Source: Mucilaginibacter sp. OK098
Lineage (GTDB): Bacteria > Bacteroidota > Bacteroidia > Sphingobacteriales > Sphingobacteriaceae
NCBI RefSeq assembly: GCF_900142915.1
Contig: NZ_FRCM01000005.1
Coordinates: 124,001-188,000, forward strand
Direction of reading: 5' to 3'
Length of the DNA: 64,000 nt
Position numbers and translations under genes: made by a program. Shown here one piece after another: positions 1 through 9,235 of this stretch (position 1 is its first letter; each line of letters starts with the position of its first letter). The notes beneath the pieces are model-generated. The model was not told where the DNA came from. It saw only the letters and a program-made list of their open reading frames with translations, and searched no databases.

Positions 1-348
1 AATGAGAAATATGTGTAAAAAAATACCCGTATTGGGGAAATTTATACATAGTGAATTGCGAAATAAAATCGTGCCGTTTTATACTGTTATAAACATTTGT
101 GAGTAAATGTTCGCTTTTCTATCTATTTAGCCTGCAATGTAATTAAAAATTAATTATTTATTATAAATTAAATACGATAACCAGGTTTTAACTATTGTGG
201 TGTAACACTTCATATTAAGCAATTGTGATGCCATTCACTAGTTTACAGTTTTCAGCAGACAGTTTGCAAGATACCACATGTAATTAATTATTTTAACTAA
301 AATTACCGCTGCCAGCGAAGGCTGCTTACTGCCAACCACTTGACCTGG
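1..348. other. Intergenic left edge, no gene seen
   Basis: This AT-rich stretch lies downstream of the minus-strand DUF885 gene. All frames are broken by stops. I see no convincing terminator hairpin, tRNA or repeat. The gene that would lie to the left is outside the window. Confidence 0.5.
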
Positions 349-2133
349 CTACTTTCCACTAATATTGCCGGTTACAGGACCCTTGGCTAACATTGATTCC
401 TTAATATATTTTACCGGGGCGCTGCCATAGCTTAAAAACCTCTCATTAAATTCTTTTAACTTATACTTATCGCCCAGTTTCTTTTTATAGGCTTCGCGCA
501 GGTCTATTATTTCTTTATAGCCCGTAAAATAGCTATCAAGCTGTACGCTGCTAACACTTACCCGTTTCCATTTTCCTTCAGCTTCTGCCTGTTGCTGAAA
601 AGCTTCACGTGTTAGCAGTTTTAAAGCATCAGGCCGTGTCATAGTCTGTGAGTGTACGCCATAATCTAAAATAGTATTACATACCGAGCGCAGGTGCCAT
701 TTATACCACATCAGCCTCATCTCTGGTTCATCGCCTCCAAAACCATTGTCCAGCATCATTTCTTCGCTGTAAACTGCCCATCCCTCAACCATGGCTCCAT
801 TGCTAAATACCGACTTAATAAGGCTTGGTGATTTATTGGCGTACACCATTTGCACATAGTGGCCGGGTATAGCTTCATGGATACACAGGATCTGTAAAGT
901 GTAATTGTTATACTCGCGTAAATAGCTTTCGGCCTTATCAGCAGGCCAATTGGACAGGCTGCCTACGTTAAAATAAGAATTGCCTTCTTTATCATACGGG
1001 CCGGGAGAGCTCATTGAAGCACCCGCAACACCCGCCATATACCCGGGTTCTTTACGTACTACCAGCGGCTTTGAAGGATCGAGCGTAACCAGGTCCTTTG
1101 ATTTTACAAAAGCAGTAAGCTTGGGGATTTGTCTTTCAATTGCCGGCTGGAATTCACCCTGCTCAGCATGTTTTGATGATAGGGTATCTATTAACTGTGC
1201 AATCAACTCCAACGAATCGGCAGGCATAGCTTTGGTGCCAAAATATTTAGGCCAGAGCTTTTTGCTGATCTTTGTCATTTCGCGATGCAGATATTTTTTA
1301 CGCTCAACCGCTGCGTTAAAGATCTGCTGTGCAGTTAATTCCGACTGGATCTCATACTTGAATTTAGATTCATAAAGATCTTTACCTAACCTGAAACTAC
1401 GTGGTTTGTCGTTCTTTAAAGCCTTTAGCCATGCCGCATAGGCTTTAATGGCATCTGCAGACAGGTGTGCGCGGTCTATCATCTGTTTTTGCTCAGCCTG
1501 CGGAATGGATGATTTTTTTAGCGAATCGGCAAAGTCTTTTTCAAATACGCCAACTCCGCCCAGGTGCTGGTCGGCAGCGAGGCTTGTTAGCTCGGCAACA
1601 GGGTTTTTTATCTCTTTTTCTGCCGCTTTATAATAAGCCGGGATGTTGGCCATTTTTTGGTAAAAGCTGCGCAGCCGTTTAGTTAGCGGTGCGTAATGTT
1701 CATTAAGTATATAGGCAAATGTGCTGATAACATTGTATTGCGATGGATCCCACTGATAGGCTTTTAATTGCTGCAGCTTCCATTCTATTAACTCCATCTG
1801 GTTTTGCATCACGTGATAATCCATCCGGTTGGCATCTGATAGGGTATTTACGTCAAACCTGCTTAATGAATCTATCTGTACCTTGGCATAGGTGAGCATC
1901 TTATCCCTGTTTTTATCATCGGGCACAAACAGTAAGCTATCGTATTTATGGTAGCCAACAGATGTTGCCCAATCAGGATTTAGTTTCCATAAGCCCTCCA
2001 AAAAAGAGTTTTCATAAACAGCAAATGCATCATTGTCCTTGCCTTGCAGGGAACTTATGGACGAGCCGTCTTTTTTACACCCGATAAGAACCGAGTAAAT
2101 AAGACAGGCCATAAATAATAGTTTTTTTATCAC
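349..2133 (-). CDS. DUF885 family lipoprotein, probable zinc-dependent peptidase
   Basis: This is a 594-residue protein that starts with GTG. Residues 1-19 form a lipoprotein signal ending in the lipobox LIGC, with Cys19 as the lipidated residue, so the protein should be tethered to an envelope membrane. The family signature HEAIPGHY is at about 419-426, followed by EGWAVYSEE at about 450-458. In DUF885 proteins these resemble the metal-binding HExxxGH plus downstream Glu of a thermolysin-like active site. Family membership is clear; the peptidase activity and its substrate are inferred. Length is normal for the family. It is transcribed alone, divergently from the DinB-like gene. Confidence 0.88.
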   Translation of the reverse strand: MIKKLLFMACLIYSVLIGCKKDGSSISSLQGKDNDAFAVYENSFLEGLWKLNPDWATSVGYHKYDSLLFVPDDKNRDKMLTYAKVQIDSLSRFDVNTLSDANRMDYHVMQNQMELIEWKLQQLKAYQWDPSQYNVISTFAYILNEHYAPLTKRLRSFYQKMANIPAYYKAAEKEIKNPVAELTSLAADQHLGGVGVFEKDFADSLKKSSIPQAEQKQMIDRAHLSADAIKAYAAWLKALKNDKPRSFRLGKDLYESKFKYEIQSELTAQQIFNAAVERKKYLHREMTKISKKLWPKYFGTKAMPADSLELIAQLIDTLSSKHAEQGEFQPAIERQIPKLTAFVKSKDLVTLDPSKPLVVRKEPGYMAGVAGASMSSPGPYDKEGNSYFNVGSLSNWPADKAESYLREYNNYTLQILCIHEAIPGHYVQMVYANKSPSLIKSVFSNGAMVEGWAVYSEEMMLDNGFGGDEPEMRLMWYKWHLRSVCNTILDYGVHSQTMTRPDALKLLTREAFQQQAEAEGKWKRVSVSSVQLDSYFTGYKEIIDLREAYKKKLGDKYKLKEFNERFLSYGSAPVKYIKESMLAKGPVTGNISGK

Positions 2134-2305
2134 CGGGGTATCTGTTTAATATTTGATGGATAAACTTAAAACTTTTAGCCGGAATAAATCAAAAGAATAT
2201 ACAGAAGTGTATATAAGTTTTACAAAAAAGGCTGCGCTGGATATTACTGATAAATTTTTCTCAACCAATTTTAACAATATTTGTTGCATCATAAAATTAA
2301 ACCCA

Positions 2306-2785
2306 ATGGATAATCAGCATAAAACGTTAGTAAGTGAATTAACCAAACTGCTGCTTGGTGGCAGCGCACATACCTCATTTCAGGAAGCTATAAAAGGATT
2401 AAACCCTAAATTACGTGGTGTAAAGCCAGATAATATGCCTTACAGTATTTGGCAGCTGGTTGATCATATCCGGATAGCGCAATGGGATATGTTGCAATTT
2501 AGCAAAGATGCTGACCACAAATCGCCCAAATGGCCTGATGAATACTGGCCAACGGAAAGCGAACCTGTAGATGATGATGCCTGGAAGGGATCAATTGAAC
2601 AAATAGACAGCGATTTGGACGAATTTATTGAATTGCTGGAGCATAGTGATATTTACCAGCCCCTGGAACATGGTGATGGCCAAAGTATTTTACGCGAAGC
2701 CCTGCAACTGGCAGATCATAACTCATACCACATAGGTGAGATCATAGCTATAAGAAGGGTGCTGGGTGATTGGAAAAGTTCTTAA
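2306..2785 (+). CDS. DinB-like four-helix metal-binding protein
   Basis: The open frame runs from 2153, but I place the start at the ATG at 2306 (159 residues). The 51 residues before it do not look like DinB sequence, and a near-consensus promoter -7 element (AATATTTG) lies inside that stretch. The protein carries His54, His138 and His142 (LVDHIR and LADHNSYHIGE), the spacing of the DinB/YfiT metal triad. Such proteins are cytoplasmic helical bundles, often thiol-dependent transferases or stress proteins; the substrate here is unknown. It converges on the hydrolase gene at 2824, with a weak dyad between them. Confidence 0.8.
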   Translation: MDNQHKTLVSELTKLLLGGSAHTSFQEAIKGLNPKLRGVKPDNMPYSIWQLVDHIRIAQWDMLQFSKDADHKSPKWPDEYWPTESEPVDDDAWKGSIEQIDSDLDEFIELLEHSDIYQPLEHGDGQSILREALQLADHNSYHIGEIIAIRRVLGDWKSS

Positions 2786-2819
2786 TAATCAACGTCCTGT
2801 AATGGACAATGATTAATAA
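2783..2819. terminator. Weak shared hairpin between convergent genes
   Basis: An imperfect dyad (TTAATAATCA against TGATTAATAA, with inner GTCC/GGAC) separates two convergent stop codons and is flanked by AT-rich sequence. It could end transcription from both sides. The stem is weak, so this is tentative. Confidence 0.35.
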
Positions 2820-2823
2820 TTTT

Positions 2824-4113
2824 CTACCTCACCTTATTTATAAACTCCACAATTGCGGGTATAAGTTCGGGTTTAAGAGGAAGGTCGGGTTTGCTGTAAG
2901 TAGCAATGTTTTGTTCCTCATCTGCCGGCGCTTCCTTTAAAATATGGTTCATGTTTTTTATTTCAAGGAGCACGGCATCTGACTTTGCTTTTTTAAACTT
3001 TTGCCCGCTTTCGGTAGCAACAACCTTGTCAGTAGTACCCTGGATAATTAATATTGGTACTTTTATTCTTTTTATCCCTTTAATAGGCTCATACCTGCAT
3101 AACGACATTATGAAATTCTGAATGCTTGGGCGGGCAATATAATATAAGGCCGGGTCAATATTTGGTGTGGTTTTACCTTTTTTTAGGCTATCCATAAACG
3201 CTTTAAATTCATCTTGTTGAAACAACGGCTTTGATTTGAATTGGTCTGTAAGTATTTTATCGGCCTTTTCTGCATTCCATTCGGCGCTTATAAAGCCTTT
3301 AACCGGCGAATCATTTACAGCTAATGCCGCAACCAATGCACCTTCGCCATGCCCAAAGAATATGATCTTTGAAAACCGGGGATCATCATTTAGCATATTG
3401 GTAAGGCCCATGGCATCATCGCTATAATCTTCAACCCTCAATTCTGCCTCTTTGCCTTTGGTCATACTTTCACCAACAAGGCGCTTATCATAACGTACGG
3501 AAGCTATCCCATTTTTGCCCAGATCATTCGCCAGTAATTTATAGGTATTTGCCGATACGCCTGTTTTTACATTGTTGCCATCCCTGTCGGTAGGGCCTGC
3601 ATCAGCTATAATTAACACAACAGGAATTTTTCCAGATGGATTTTTAGGGATAACCAATGAACCGGATATGGTACCCGTTAATGTTTTTAATAATATAGGT
3701 GTTTCATCAAGCGAAGGATCAAGCGTTACACCAGGCGCAGCTTTATCTGCTATATATGGACTTAACAACAGTCCGGTTAATTTATTTTGCGCATTTAAAG
3801 CCAGGTTTAATAAAAAAGTACTGTTTTGAAAAATAGCCTTGTATACGGCAAGCGATTGTGTGATCCTTACAAAATCAGTTTTTATAAGGTTGCCATATTG
3901 CGATTTTAGCTGAACCGTGGTTGGTTTAAAATTATCAATCGGTAAAGCCGTTTTCATTTCTGCGCTAAACATGCTGTAAATACTATCAGGCTGATCGTGA
4001 TTATAGTATTGAGTAAATTTAGTTATAGCGGCAATGTAATTGGCGGGTTCGGCCTGGGCAATAGCTTTTACCGTTAATATCAGGGCAGCAACAAAAAATA
4101 TAATTTTCTTCAT
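2824..4113 (-). CDS. Secreted alpha/beta hydrolase with DUF3887-like N-terminus and a Ser-to-Gly change at the nucleophile
   Basis: The protein has 429 residues and a signal peptide of about 20 (ends KAIAQ). Residues 25-115 resemble a DUF3887 domain. The rest is an alpha/beta hydrolase: the oxyanion-loop motif DAGPTDRDGN is near 171-180, an acidic-residue region is in GTTDKVV, and a C-terminal His is in MNHILKE. The nucleophile elbow, GHSEG in relatives I know, reads GHGEG here (Gly256, codon GGC). The rest of the fold looks intact and in frame. The protein may be a non-catalytic binding protein, or the change may be recent (AGC to GGC is one base). It is probably periplasmic. Confidence 0.85.
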   Translation of the reverse strand: MKKIIFFVAALILTVKAIAQAEPANYIAAITKFTQYYNHDQPDSIYSMFSAEMKTALPIDNFKPTTVQLKSQYGNLIKTDFVRITQSLAVYKAIFQNSTFLLNLALNAQNKLTGLLLSPYIADKAAPGVTLDPSLDETPILLKTLTGTISGSLVIPKNPSGKIPVVLIIADAGPTDRDGNNVKTGVSANTYKLLANDLGKNGIASVRYDKRLVGESMTKGKEAELRVEDYSDDAMGLTNMLNDDPRFSKIIFFGHGEGALVAALAVNDSPVKGFISAEWNAEKADKILTDQFKSKPLFQQDEFKAFMDSLKKGKTTPNIDPALYYIARPSIQNFIMSLCRYEPIKGIKRIKVPILIIQGTTDKVVATESGQKFKKAKSDAVLLEIKNMNHILKEAPADEEQNIATYSKPDLPLKPELIPAIVEFINKVR

Positions 4114-4808
4114 TTAAGTATGGTCAGAAAGAGAAATTTGCAATCCCGAAATTAGTAAAAATCAGACAGCTTTTATTTATTTCAGTCAAATTAGCGGGTA
4201 TAAAATAGGAAGGGTTTGCCTGGCCTGCTACTGCTTTAACACCACTTAAAGTTAATGCCAGTGGCTTGTCTATGAAAAAAACGTGTTTTGGTCATGTCTA
4301 AAAAGAGGTAAAAAACGGGCAAAGTGCGTTTTGGTCATGTCCAAAACTACCCTAAAACGGGCAAAAGGCATTTAGGTCGTGTCTGAAAAAGGCAAAAAAC
4401 GGGCAAAAGGCCTTTTGGTCATTTTTGTAATTTAATATTAAGTAGCTGTATATCAATTAGATATATAAATTTTAGATCGAAAAAAAGAATTATTTGTCAA
4501 AAAAAACGATTTGGTGAGGAAGAAATATTTTCGGCAAGTGCTATTCTTCGTAGGTTATGTTCTTATGGATTACCTCTTGACCAAATATACGAAATTTGGG
4601 GTTGATAAACAAGGAAGATAGATAAGGATGTTGCGTTCAATAAGTGTAGTATAGCCCCTTTTTTCATTTGATTCTGATACACCATCAGAACACAAACCCA
4701 GGCCCCCGAAGGTGTAATAATTATCGCGGGTTCAACACAATTTGAAACCGAGCATCGGAATTGCAAAAACAACCCAAACTTTTTTACCCATTTTGTATTT
4801 GTATCATC
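4114..4808. other. Long intergenic region with a tandem repeat
   Basis: About 700 bp with no convincing gene. It holds the 42-43-bp tandem array at 4283-4424. A reading frame at about 4515-4603 could be read as protein (ending LDQIYEIWG) but has no start codon, so at most it is a gene remnant. The stretch just before the next gene contains TGTATTTG, one mismatch from the -7 consensus. Confidence 0.5.
4283..4424. repeat. 42-43-bp tandem repeat, about 3.4 copies
   Basis: The words GGTCATGTC and AAAACGGGCAAAAGG recur in order. GGTC (or GGTCG) starts at 4290, 4333, 4375 and 4417, giving periods of 43, 42 and 42 bp. Copies differ at scattered positions and the last is truncated. It is not in a gene. 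Confidence 0.9.
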
Positions 4809-5186
4809 ATGGAATTGAGCACGCAAACTGCATGGTTGTTTTTATTAGCTATTCCCATAGCCTGTATTGCATGGACGGTTACCCACGAAGAAGTTTTCAG
4901 GGAGCCACGGGAGTATTGCTTGGCCCGTAGCCAAAAGGGTAAAACCATTGCCTCGCGTAAGTTCTTTTACCTGTTTACCTGCGAGTATTGTTTTAGCCAC
5001 TATGTAACCATCATAATGCTCTTTGTAACCAACTATAAATTGTTGTTTACTGACTGGCGCGGCTATTTAATAGCCGGGTTTGCATTGGTGTTTATAGCTA
5101 ATGTATACATGAGCTTGTTTGCCCTGGTACGCATTGATTTAAAAAAAGTGCGTTTGGAAGCTGAGAATGAGGAGAAGAAGGAATAA
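4809..5186 (+). CDS. Small inner-membrane protein with a CEYC motif, function unknown
   Basis: I choose the ATG at 4809 (125 residues) because the upstream ATGs are poorly placed and only this start gives a plausible N-terminus (MELSTQTAW). Hydrophobic segments are at about 8-25, 62-75 and 86-106. A cytoplasmic loop lies between the first two and the C-terminal tail is highly charged. The motif FTCEYCFSHY sits at the start of the second segment. Its arrangement recalls DUF1360-type membrane proteins, which have a CxxC-like motif before a helix, but I cannot confirm this. It stands alone on the plus strand. Confidence 0.7.
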   Translation: MELSTQTAWLFLLAIPIACIAWTVTHEEVFREPREYCLARSQKGKTIASRKFFYLFTCEYCFSHYVTIIMLFVTNYKLLFTDWRGYLIAGFALVFIANVYMSLFALVRIDLKKVRLEAENEEKKE

Positions 5187-5250
5187 TAAACCAAAAGCTT
5201 CTGCTTAAGTTGAAAGCTTAAGCAATGCCACACAAGAGACAGTTTTAATT

Positions 5251-5634
5251 TCACAACACCAACTGATCAAACAACCTGTTCAGCGTAATTAATGCATCTT
5301 CACTCATACCCGGGTGCACCTTTGATGTTTGCAGCACAGTGCTGCGGGTAGCGGTTAGCCAGCGGAAGCGTGAGGCAACATCAAGCTTGCCAATTGGTCC
5401 GGCTGCCTTATCACCCCGGCAGATCCGCTCAAAGGAACATAAGTGCTCCATTAGCTCATCAATATCAAGGCCTGGATAAAGAGCCCGAAGGCGTGCCTCA
5501 TCCAACTGGTATATTGTTTGCAGAAACTTTTGTTTGGCACAATACAATATCACGCCTATATTCAAAAATTCCTCACGCTCTACCCTGGGTACTACGCGGA
5601 TAACGGCATATTCAAATAAGTATTTCGGCTGCAT
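5251..5634 (-). CDS. DUF3037 family protein, partner of the HipA-like kinase
   Basis: The 127-residue protein matches the DUF3037 pattern: an N-terminal YAVIRVVPRVEREEFLNIGVI segment and a C-terminal LFDQLVL. It is soluble with no signal. Its first 23 bp overlap the end of the HipA-like gene in another frame, so translation is probably coupled. DUF3037 genes occur next to short HipA-like kinases in other genomes, which suggests a two-component module, perhaps a regulator or substrate of the kinase. The function has not been established to my knowledge. Confidence 0.85.
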   Translation of the reverse strand: MQPKYLFEYAVIRVVPRVEREEFLNIGVILYCAKQKFLQTIYQLDEARLRALYPGLDIDELMEHLCSFERICRGDKAAGPIGKLDVASRFRWLTATRSTVLQTSKVHPGMSEDALITLNRLFDQLVL

Positions 5635-6409
5635 TTTGTGCTTCTTTTACAAAAATTTCTGAATGTGCTATCCTTATCATTAAAAATTGGATGTACGCTT
5701 CTCTGTATTGGTCTGGTGTTTCAAATGATGATTCATTTGTAAGCCATTCATCAGGTATCAGGCCAACAATTGCCCGGATGAGTTCTTCTGTCAGTATAGA
5801 ATGAAATTTGGCATCCGCCTCATCCAGTTGTGTAGCCCTTGGTAGCAATACATGGTCCTTTACCTGTAAAAATGGTTTTTTTGCCGCTTCTTCCCAATTA
5901 TTCCAGGAATGATGAAAATACAATGCTGCCCCATGGTCAATAAGCCATAGTTCTTTGTGCCACATCAGCATATTGGTATTGCGTGGGGTGCGGTCTACAT
6001 TGGTGAGCAGGCAATCAAGCCAAACTATTTGCGATGCCAGCTTGGCATCAACAATGGTGGTTGTCGGATCAAAAGTAATGGCGCCCGAAAGATAATGCAA
6101 CGCAAGGTTAAGTCCAACGCTGGCTTTTAGCAGATCCTGGATCTCTTCATCGGGCTCGGTACGGCCAAAGGCTTCATCAAGGTTTGCAAATACAATTTCC
6201 GGTATTTTTAACCCACAGGCCTTTGCAATTTCGCCACCTATCAATTCGGCTATCAGTGCTCTTGTACCCTGCCCGGCGCCCCTGAACTTAAGTACATATA
6301 AAAAACCGTCGTCAGCCTCGGCAATTGCCGGTAGTGAACCGCCTTCGCGCAGAGGTGTAACATAACGCTGCACATTAACAGTACGCAGCTGGGGTTTATT
6401 GTAATTCAT
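5612..6409 (-). CDS. HipA-like (HipA_2) Ser/Thr kinase
   Basis: The 265-residue protein lacks the N-terminal HipA domain of classical HipA (about 440 residues). Kinase features are visible: an ATP-binding Lys in VLKFRG (Lys41), the catalytic segment LTNVDRTPRNTN (Asp139, Asn144, Asn146) and a DFG-like IDHG (Asp158). It is predicted to be cytoplasmic. The partner is not HipB but DUF3037 immediately downstream, overlapping by 23 bp. Whether the pair is a toxin-antitoxin system or a housekeeping regulator cannot be told from sequence. No HipB-like helix-turn-helix gene is nearby. Confidence 0.86.
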   Translation of the reverse strand: MNYNKPQLRTVNVQRYVTPLREGGSLPAIAEADDGFLYVLKFRGAGQGTRALIAELIGGEIAKACGLKIPEIVFANLDEAFGRTEPDEEIQDLLKASVGLNLALHYLSGAITFDPTTTIVDAKLASQIVWLDCLLTNVDRTPRNTNMLMWHKELWLIDHGAALYFHHSWNNWEEAAKKPFLQVKDHVLLPRATQLDEADAKFHSILTEELIRAIVGLIPDEWLTNESSFETPDQYREAYIQFLMIRIAHSEIFVKEAQNAAEILI

Positions 6410-6768
6410 AAACAGGTATTTTCATAATATGCTGATGGCCGGCTGTAAATTTACAGGAATAAAGAAAGTAATCAAATTGTGTAAAATATTAGGTAATGAT
6501 GAATGTTCAGAAATTAAAGTATTGAGCAATAGTAGGTTAAACTGACGGAAAATATAATGTAATTAAATTAGATCCAATTTATTTAAGCTTCCGGTTAACT
6601 TTTAGTGAATAATTAGCCCATTGAAATTTTTTAATAGGTGATTTTGGGTAACTTTTATAACCCGAGTTTCGTTAAACTACACTTTTTAATCAAGTTAATT
6701 TTTATTACTTGATTGTATCAAACTTAATTTAAAGGTAAATTTATACTAAATCTTTACACTATCTGTTA
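6410..6768. promoter_or_regulatory. Divergent regulatory region with an 8-bp inverted repeat
   Basis: This 359-bp AT-rich spacer separates the HipA-like gene from the TonB-dependent receptor. AATCAAGT (6688-6695) and ACTTGATT (6707-6714) form a perfect inverted repeat 55 bp before the receptor start, a possible operator. TAAATTTA near 6736 is one mismatch from the -7 consensus. No gene is seen. Confidence 0.35.
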
Positions 6769-9216
6769 ATGAAGGTTATACTTGGGTGCCTGCTATCAGC
6801 GTTCTTTTCTGCTTTATTTAATAATGTGCATGCGCAAGTAGTTCTCTCGTCTATACAAGGTAAAGTAGTAACAGAAAACCACACCCCACTCGAATCTTCA
6901 ACCATAATTTTATTAAAGGCACGTGATTCGTCAATAATAAGCTCAACCATTATTGGTAAAAATGGAAAGTATAAATTTGAAGAAGTTATGCCGGATGACT
7001 ACCTGTTGTTGGCAACGTCAATCGGATATAATAAAAAATATGCCGGCCCTTACCATTTGGAAGAAGATCAAACGCTTAGGGTAGCAGAAATTATACTTAA
7101 GCCCTTGGCAAACCAGCTAAAGGAAGTTATCATAACAAGTACCCGGCCCGAAATTGAAGTAAGGCCCGGAAAGATCACAATAAATATCCCCAACAGCTTA
7201 ACAGCCGAGGGTAGCTCGGCATTTGAAATATTGAGGCAATCGCCGGGTGTGCGTGTTGATAATGGTAATAACGTAAATATCATCGGAAGGCAAAATGCCC
7301 TGATTACTATCGATGGTAAAACAACTAACTTATCGGGCGAAGATCTGGCTGCTTACCTGCGAAGCCTGCAGTCAAGCATGATAGAAAAAATTGAGCTGAT
7401 TACCAGCGGATCAGCTAAATATGATGCATCCAGCGGGGGGATAGTAAATATCGTATTGAAAAAAGGGAATAATATAGGAGCTAACGGTACGGTTACTGCT
7501 ACAGCCGGTTATGGCAAGTACTATAAAAGTAATGTTGGCATAACCTTTAACGACCGGATGGCTAAGTTCAACATCTTCGGGAGTTATAACTTTGCGGTCG
7601 ATAAGAAATTTCACAACTTTATAACCGACAGGGTAATTAATTTCAATAATATTATCAGCGATTATCGTGTCGACTATAAAAGCACACAAAAGAGTGAAAA
7701 CAATGCCTTTAATTTAGGGGCAGATTATTTTATAACCCCTACCCAAACCGTTGGATTTTTAGTTAATGGCTTTTCAAGCCAGGATGATTTTATAAAAGAT
7801 AATAGTTTAAACATCAGTAACCATGGTGTACTGGATTCAATGATTACAGCCGAATCAAAACTTGGCCGGCACATTAGCAAGATCAATTATAATTTAAACT
7901 ATAACAGTAAGCTTGATCAGGCGGGCAGCACGCTATCTGCCGATTTAAACTATACTACCTTTAGCCGCAGTTCGGGCGAATATATTACCAATAGTTTTTA
8001 CAATGCGGATTGGAGCCCTTACAGGGATCCTGAGTTATTGGAAAACTTATCACCTTCAAAAATTAAGATCTGGCTTTCAAAACTCGATTTCAGCACACCC
8101 CTTTCAAAAACATCTATTTTGGAGGCTGGTGTTAAATACAGCCATGCATCCAGCAATAATATTTTGACTTTTGGACCTGAAATTAACGGTGAATATGTGC
8201 CAAACCCTGATTTGAGTAATCATTTCTTTTACACCGAAAACATAAATGCGGCCTATGTAAATTATCAAAATAAATTTGATAAGCTTTATTTAACTATGGG
8301 TTTGCGCGGCGAGCAAACCAGCGCTAATGGTAACTCGGTAACTATGAATGCACAGATAAACCGTAATTATTTCAGCTTGTTTCCGCAGGCGCTATTGGTT
8401 TATAAAAAGAACAGCAAGAATGAATTTTCATTAAGTTACAACCGGGGCATTACAAGGCCTGCTTACGAAGACATTAACCCATTTTTATATTACGTTGATC
8501 CGTATGATTACAGGGCCGGCAATCCAAATTTAAAACCCGAATATTCAAATTCAATTGAACTGTCACATACCTATAATAAGATCATCGTAACCAGCTTATA
8601 TGCCTCTATCATAAGCAATGCTTATGAATTTGGATTTTATGAGCAAAATGACAGTACCAAAGTAAGTGTAAAAACACAAACTAATTTGGGAACAATTTAT
8701 AATTATGGGATTAGATTTTCAACTCCTGTTGTAATTAACAGCTGGTGGAGCGCTTACTATCGCATTGATGCATCCTATCAGCGGTATGTTGCTTATCCGC
8801 AAAACGGAACCCTTAATAAAGGCGCACAGGATATTATTTTTAACAGTATTCAAAATTTTAAGATCAGCGAAACCGTAAGCGCCGTACTTTCGGGTGAATA
8901 TGAATCGCCTAATTTTTATGGCATTAGTCAAAACAAGGCCCGGTATTGGGTAAATGCCGGCATTGGCACACAATTGTTTAATAAACGCGGAAGCTTGCGG
9001 TTAAATGTTACTGATATATTTAATACGCAGCAGGATAGAGGCAGTATCAATTATCAGAATCTTAATTTTATAGTAACTGATAAAAAGGAAAGCCAGGTAG
9101 CAAGATTAACATTTACCTACCACTTTGGGAAAGCTTCGGTAAAAGCGGTAGCAGCCCACCGTACCGGGAACGAAGAGGAGCAAAAACGGATTGGCTCGGG
9201 CGGCGGTGGAAATTAA
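6769..9216 (+). CDS. TonB-dependent outer-membrane receptor (outer-membrane beta-barrel family)
   Basis: The 815-residue protein has a signal peptide (residues 1-22, ending VHAQ) and a carboxypeptidase-regulatory-like beta-sandwich at about 28-118 (QGKVVTENHTPLESSTI). A plug-type domain follows at about 120-235 (FEILRQSPGVRVD, GGIVNIVLKKG), then a long barrel ending THYHFGK-like strands and a glycine-rich tail. There is no SusD gene next to it, so it is not a classical SusC/SusD pair. This subtype lacks the long SusC-specific region. Substrate is unknown. It is monocistronic, converging on the DUF1634 gene 19 bp away. Confidence 0.9.
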   Translation: MKVILGCLLSAFFSALFNNVHAQVVLSSIQGKVVTENHTPLESSTIILLKARDSSIISSTIIGKNGKYKFEEVMPDDYLLLATSIGYNKKYAGPYHLEEDQTLRVAEIILKPLANQLKEVIITSTRPEIEVRPGKITINIPNSLTAEGSSAFEILRQSPGVRVDNGNNVNIIGRQNALITIDGKTTNLSGEDLAAYLRSLQSSMIEKIELITSGSAKYDASSGGIVNIVLKKGNNIGANGTVTATAGYGKYYKSNVGITFNDRMAKFNIFGSYNFAVDKKFHNFITDRVINFNNIISDYRVDYKSTQKSENNAFNLGADYFITPTQTVGFLVNGFSSQDDFIKDNSLNISNHGVLDSMITAESKLGRHISKINYNLNYNSKLDQAGSTLSADLNYTTFSRSSGEYITNSFYNADWSPYRDPELLENLSPSKIKIWLSKLDFSTPLSKTSILEAGVKYSHASSNNILTFGPEINGEYVPNPDLSNHFFYTENINAAYVNYQNKFDKLYLTMGLRGEQTSANGNSVTMNAQINRNYFSLFPQALLVYKKNSKNEFSLSYNRGITRPAYEDINPFLYYVDPYDYRAGNPNLKPEYSNSIELSHTYNKIIVTSLYASIISNAYEFGFYEQNDSTKVSVKTQTNLGTIYNYGIRFSTPVVINSWWSAYYRIDASYQRYVAYPQNGTLNKGAQDIIFNSIQNFKISETVSAVLSGEYESPNFYGISQNKARYWVNAGIGTQLFNKRGSLRLNVTDIFNTQQDRGSINYQNLNFIVTDKKESQVARLTFTYHFGKASVKAVAAHRTGNEEEQKRIGSGGGGN

Positions 9217-9235
9217 GATGGATACCTCCGCGTGA

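Noticed and set aside
980-1375. 131-residue frame antisense to the DUF885 gene
   Set aside because: It lies wholly inside a long, well-recognised gene on the other strand and shows no protein family pattern.
4563-4826. 87-residue reading frame on the minus strand
   Set aside because: Odd composition, no start signal and it overlaps the better-supported membrane-protein gene region; I saw no family pattern.
6769-9216. SusC-type polysaccharide-utilisation locus
   Set aside because: No SusD gene, no glycoside hydrolase or regulator next to it, and the receptor is of the smaller barrel type.
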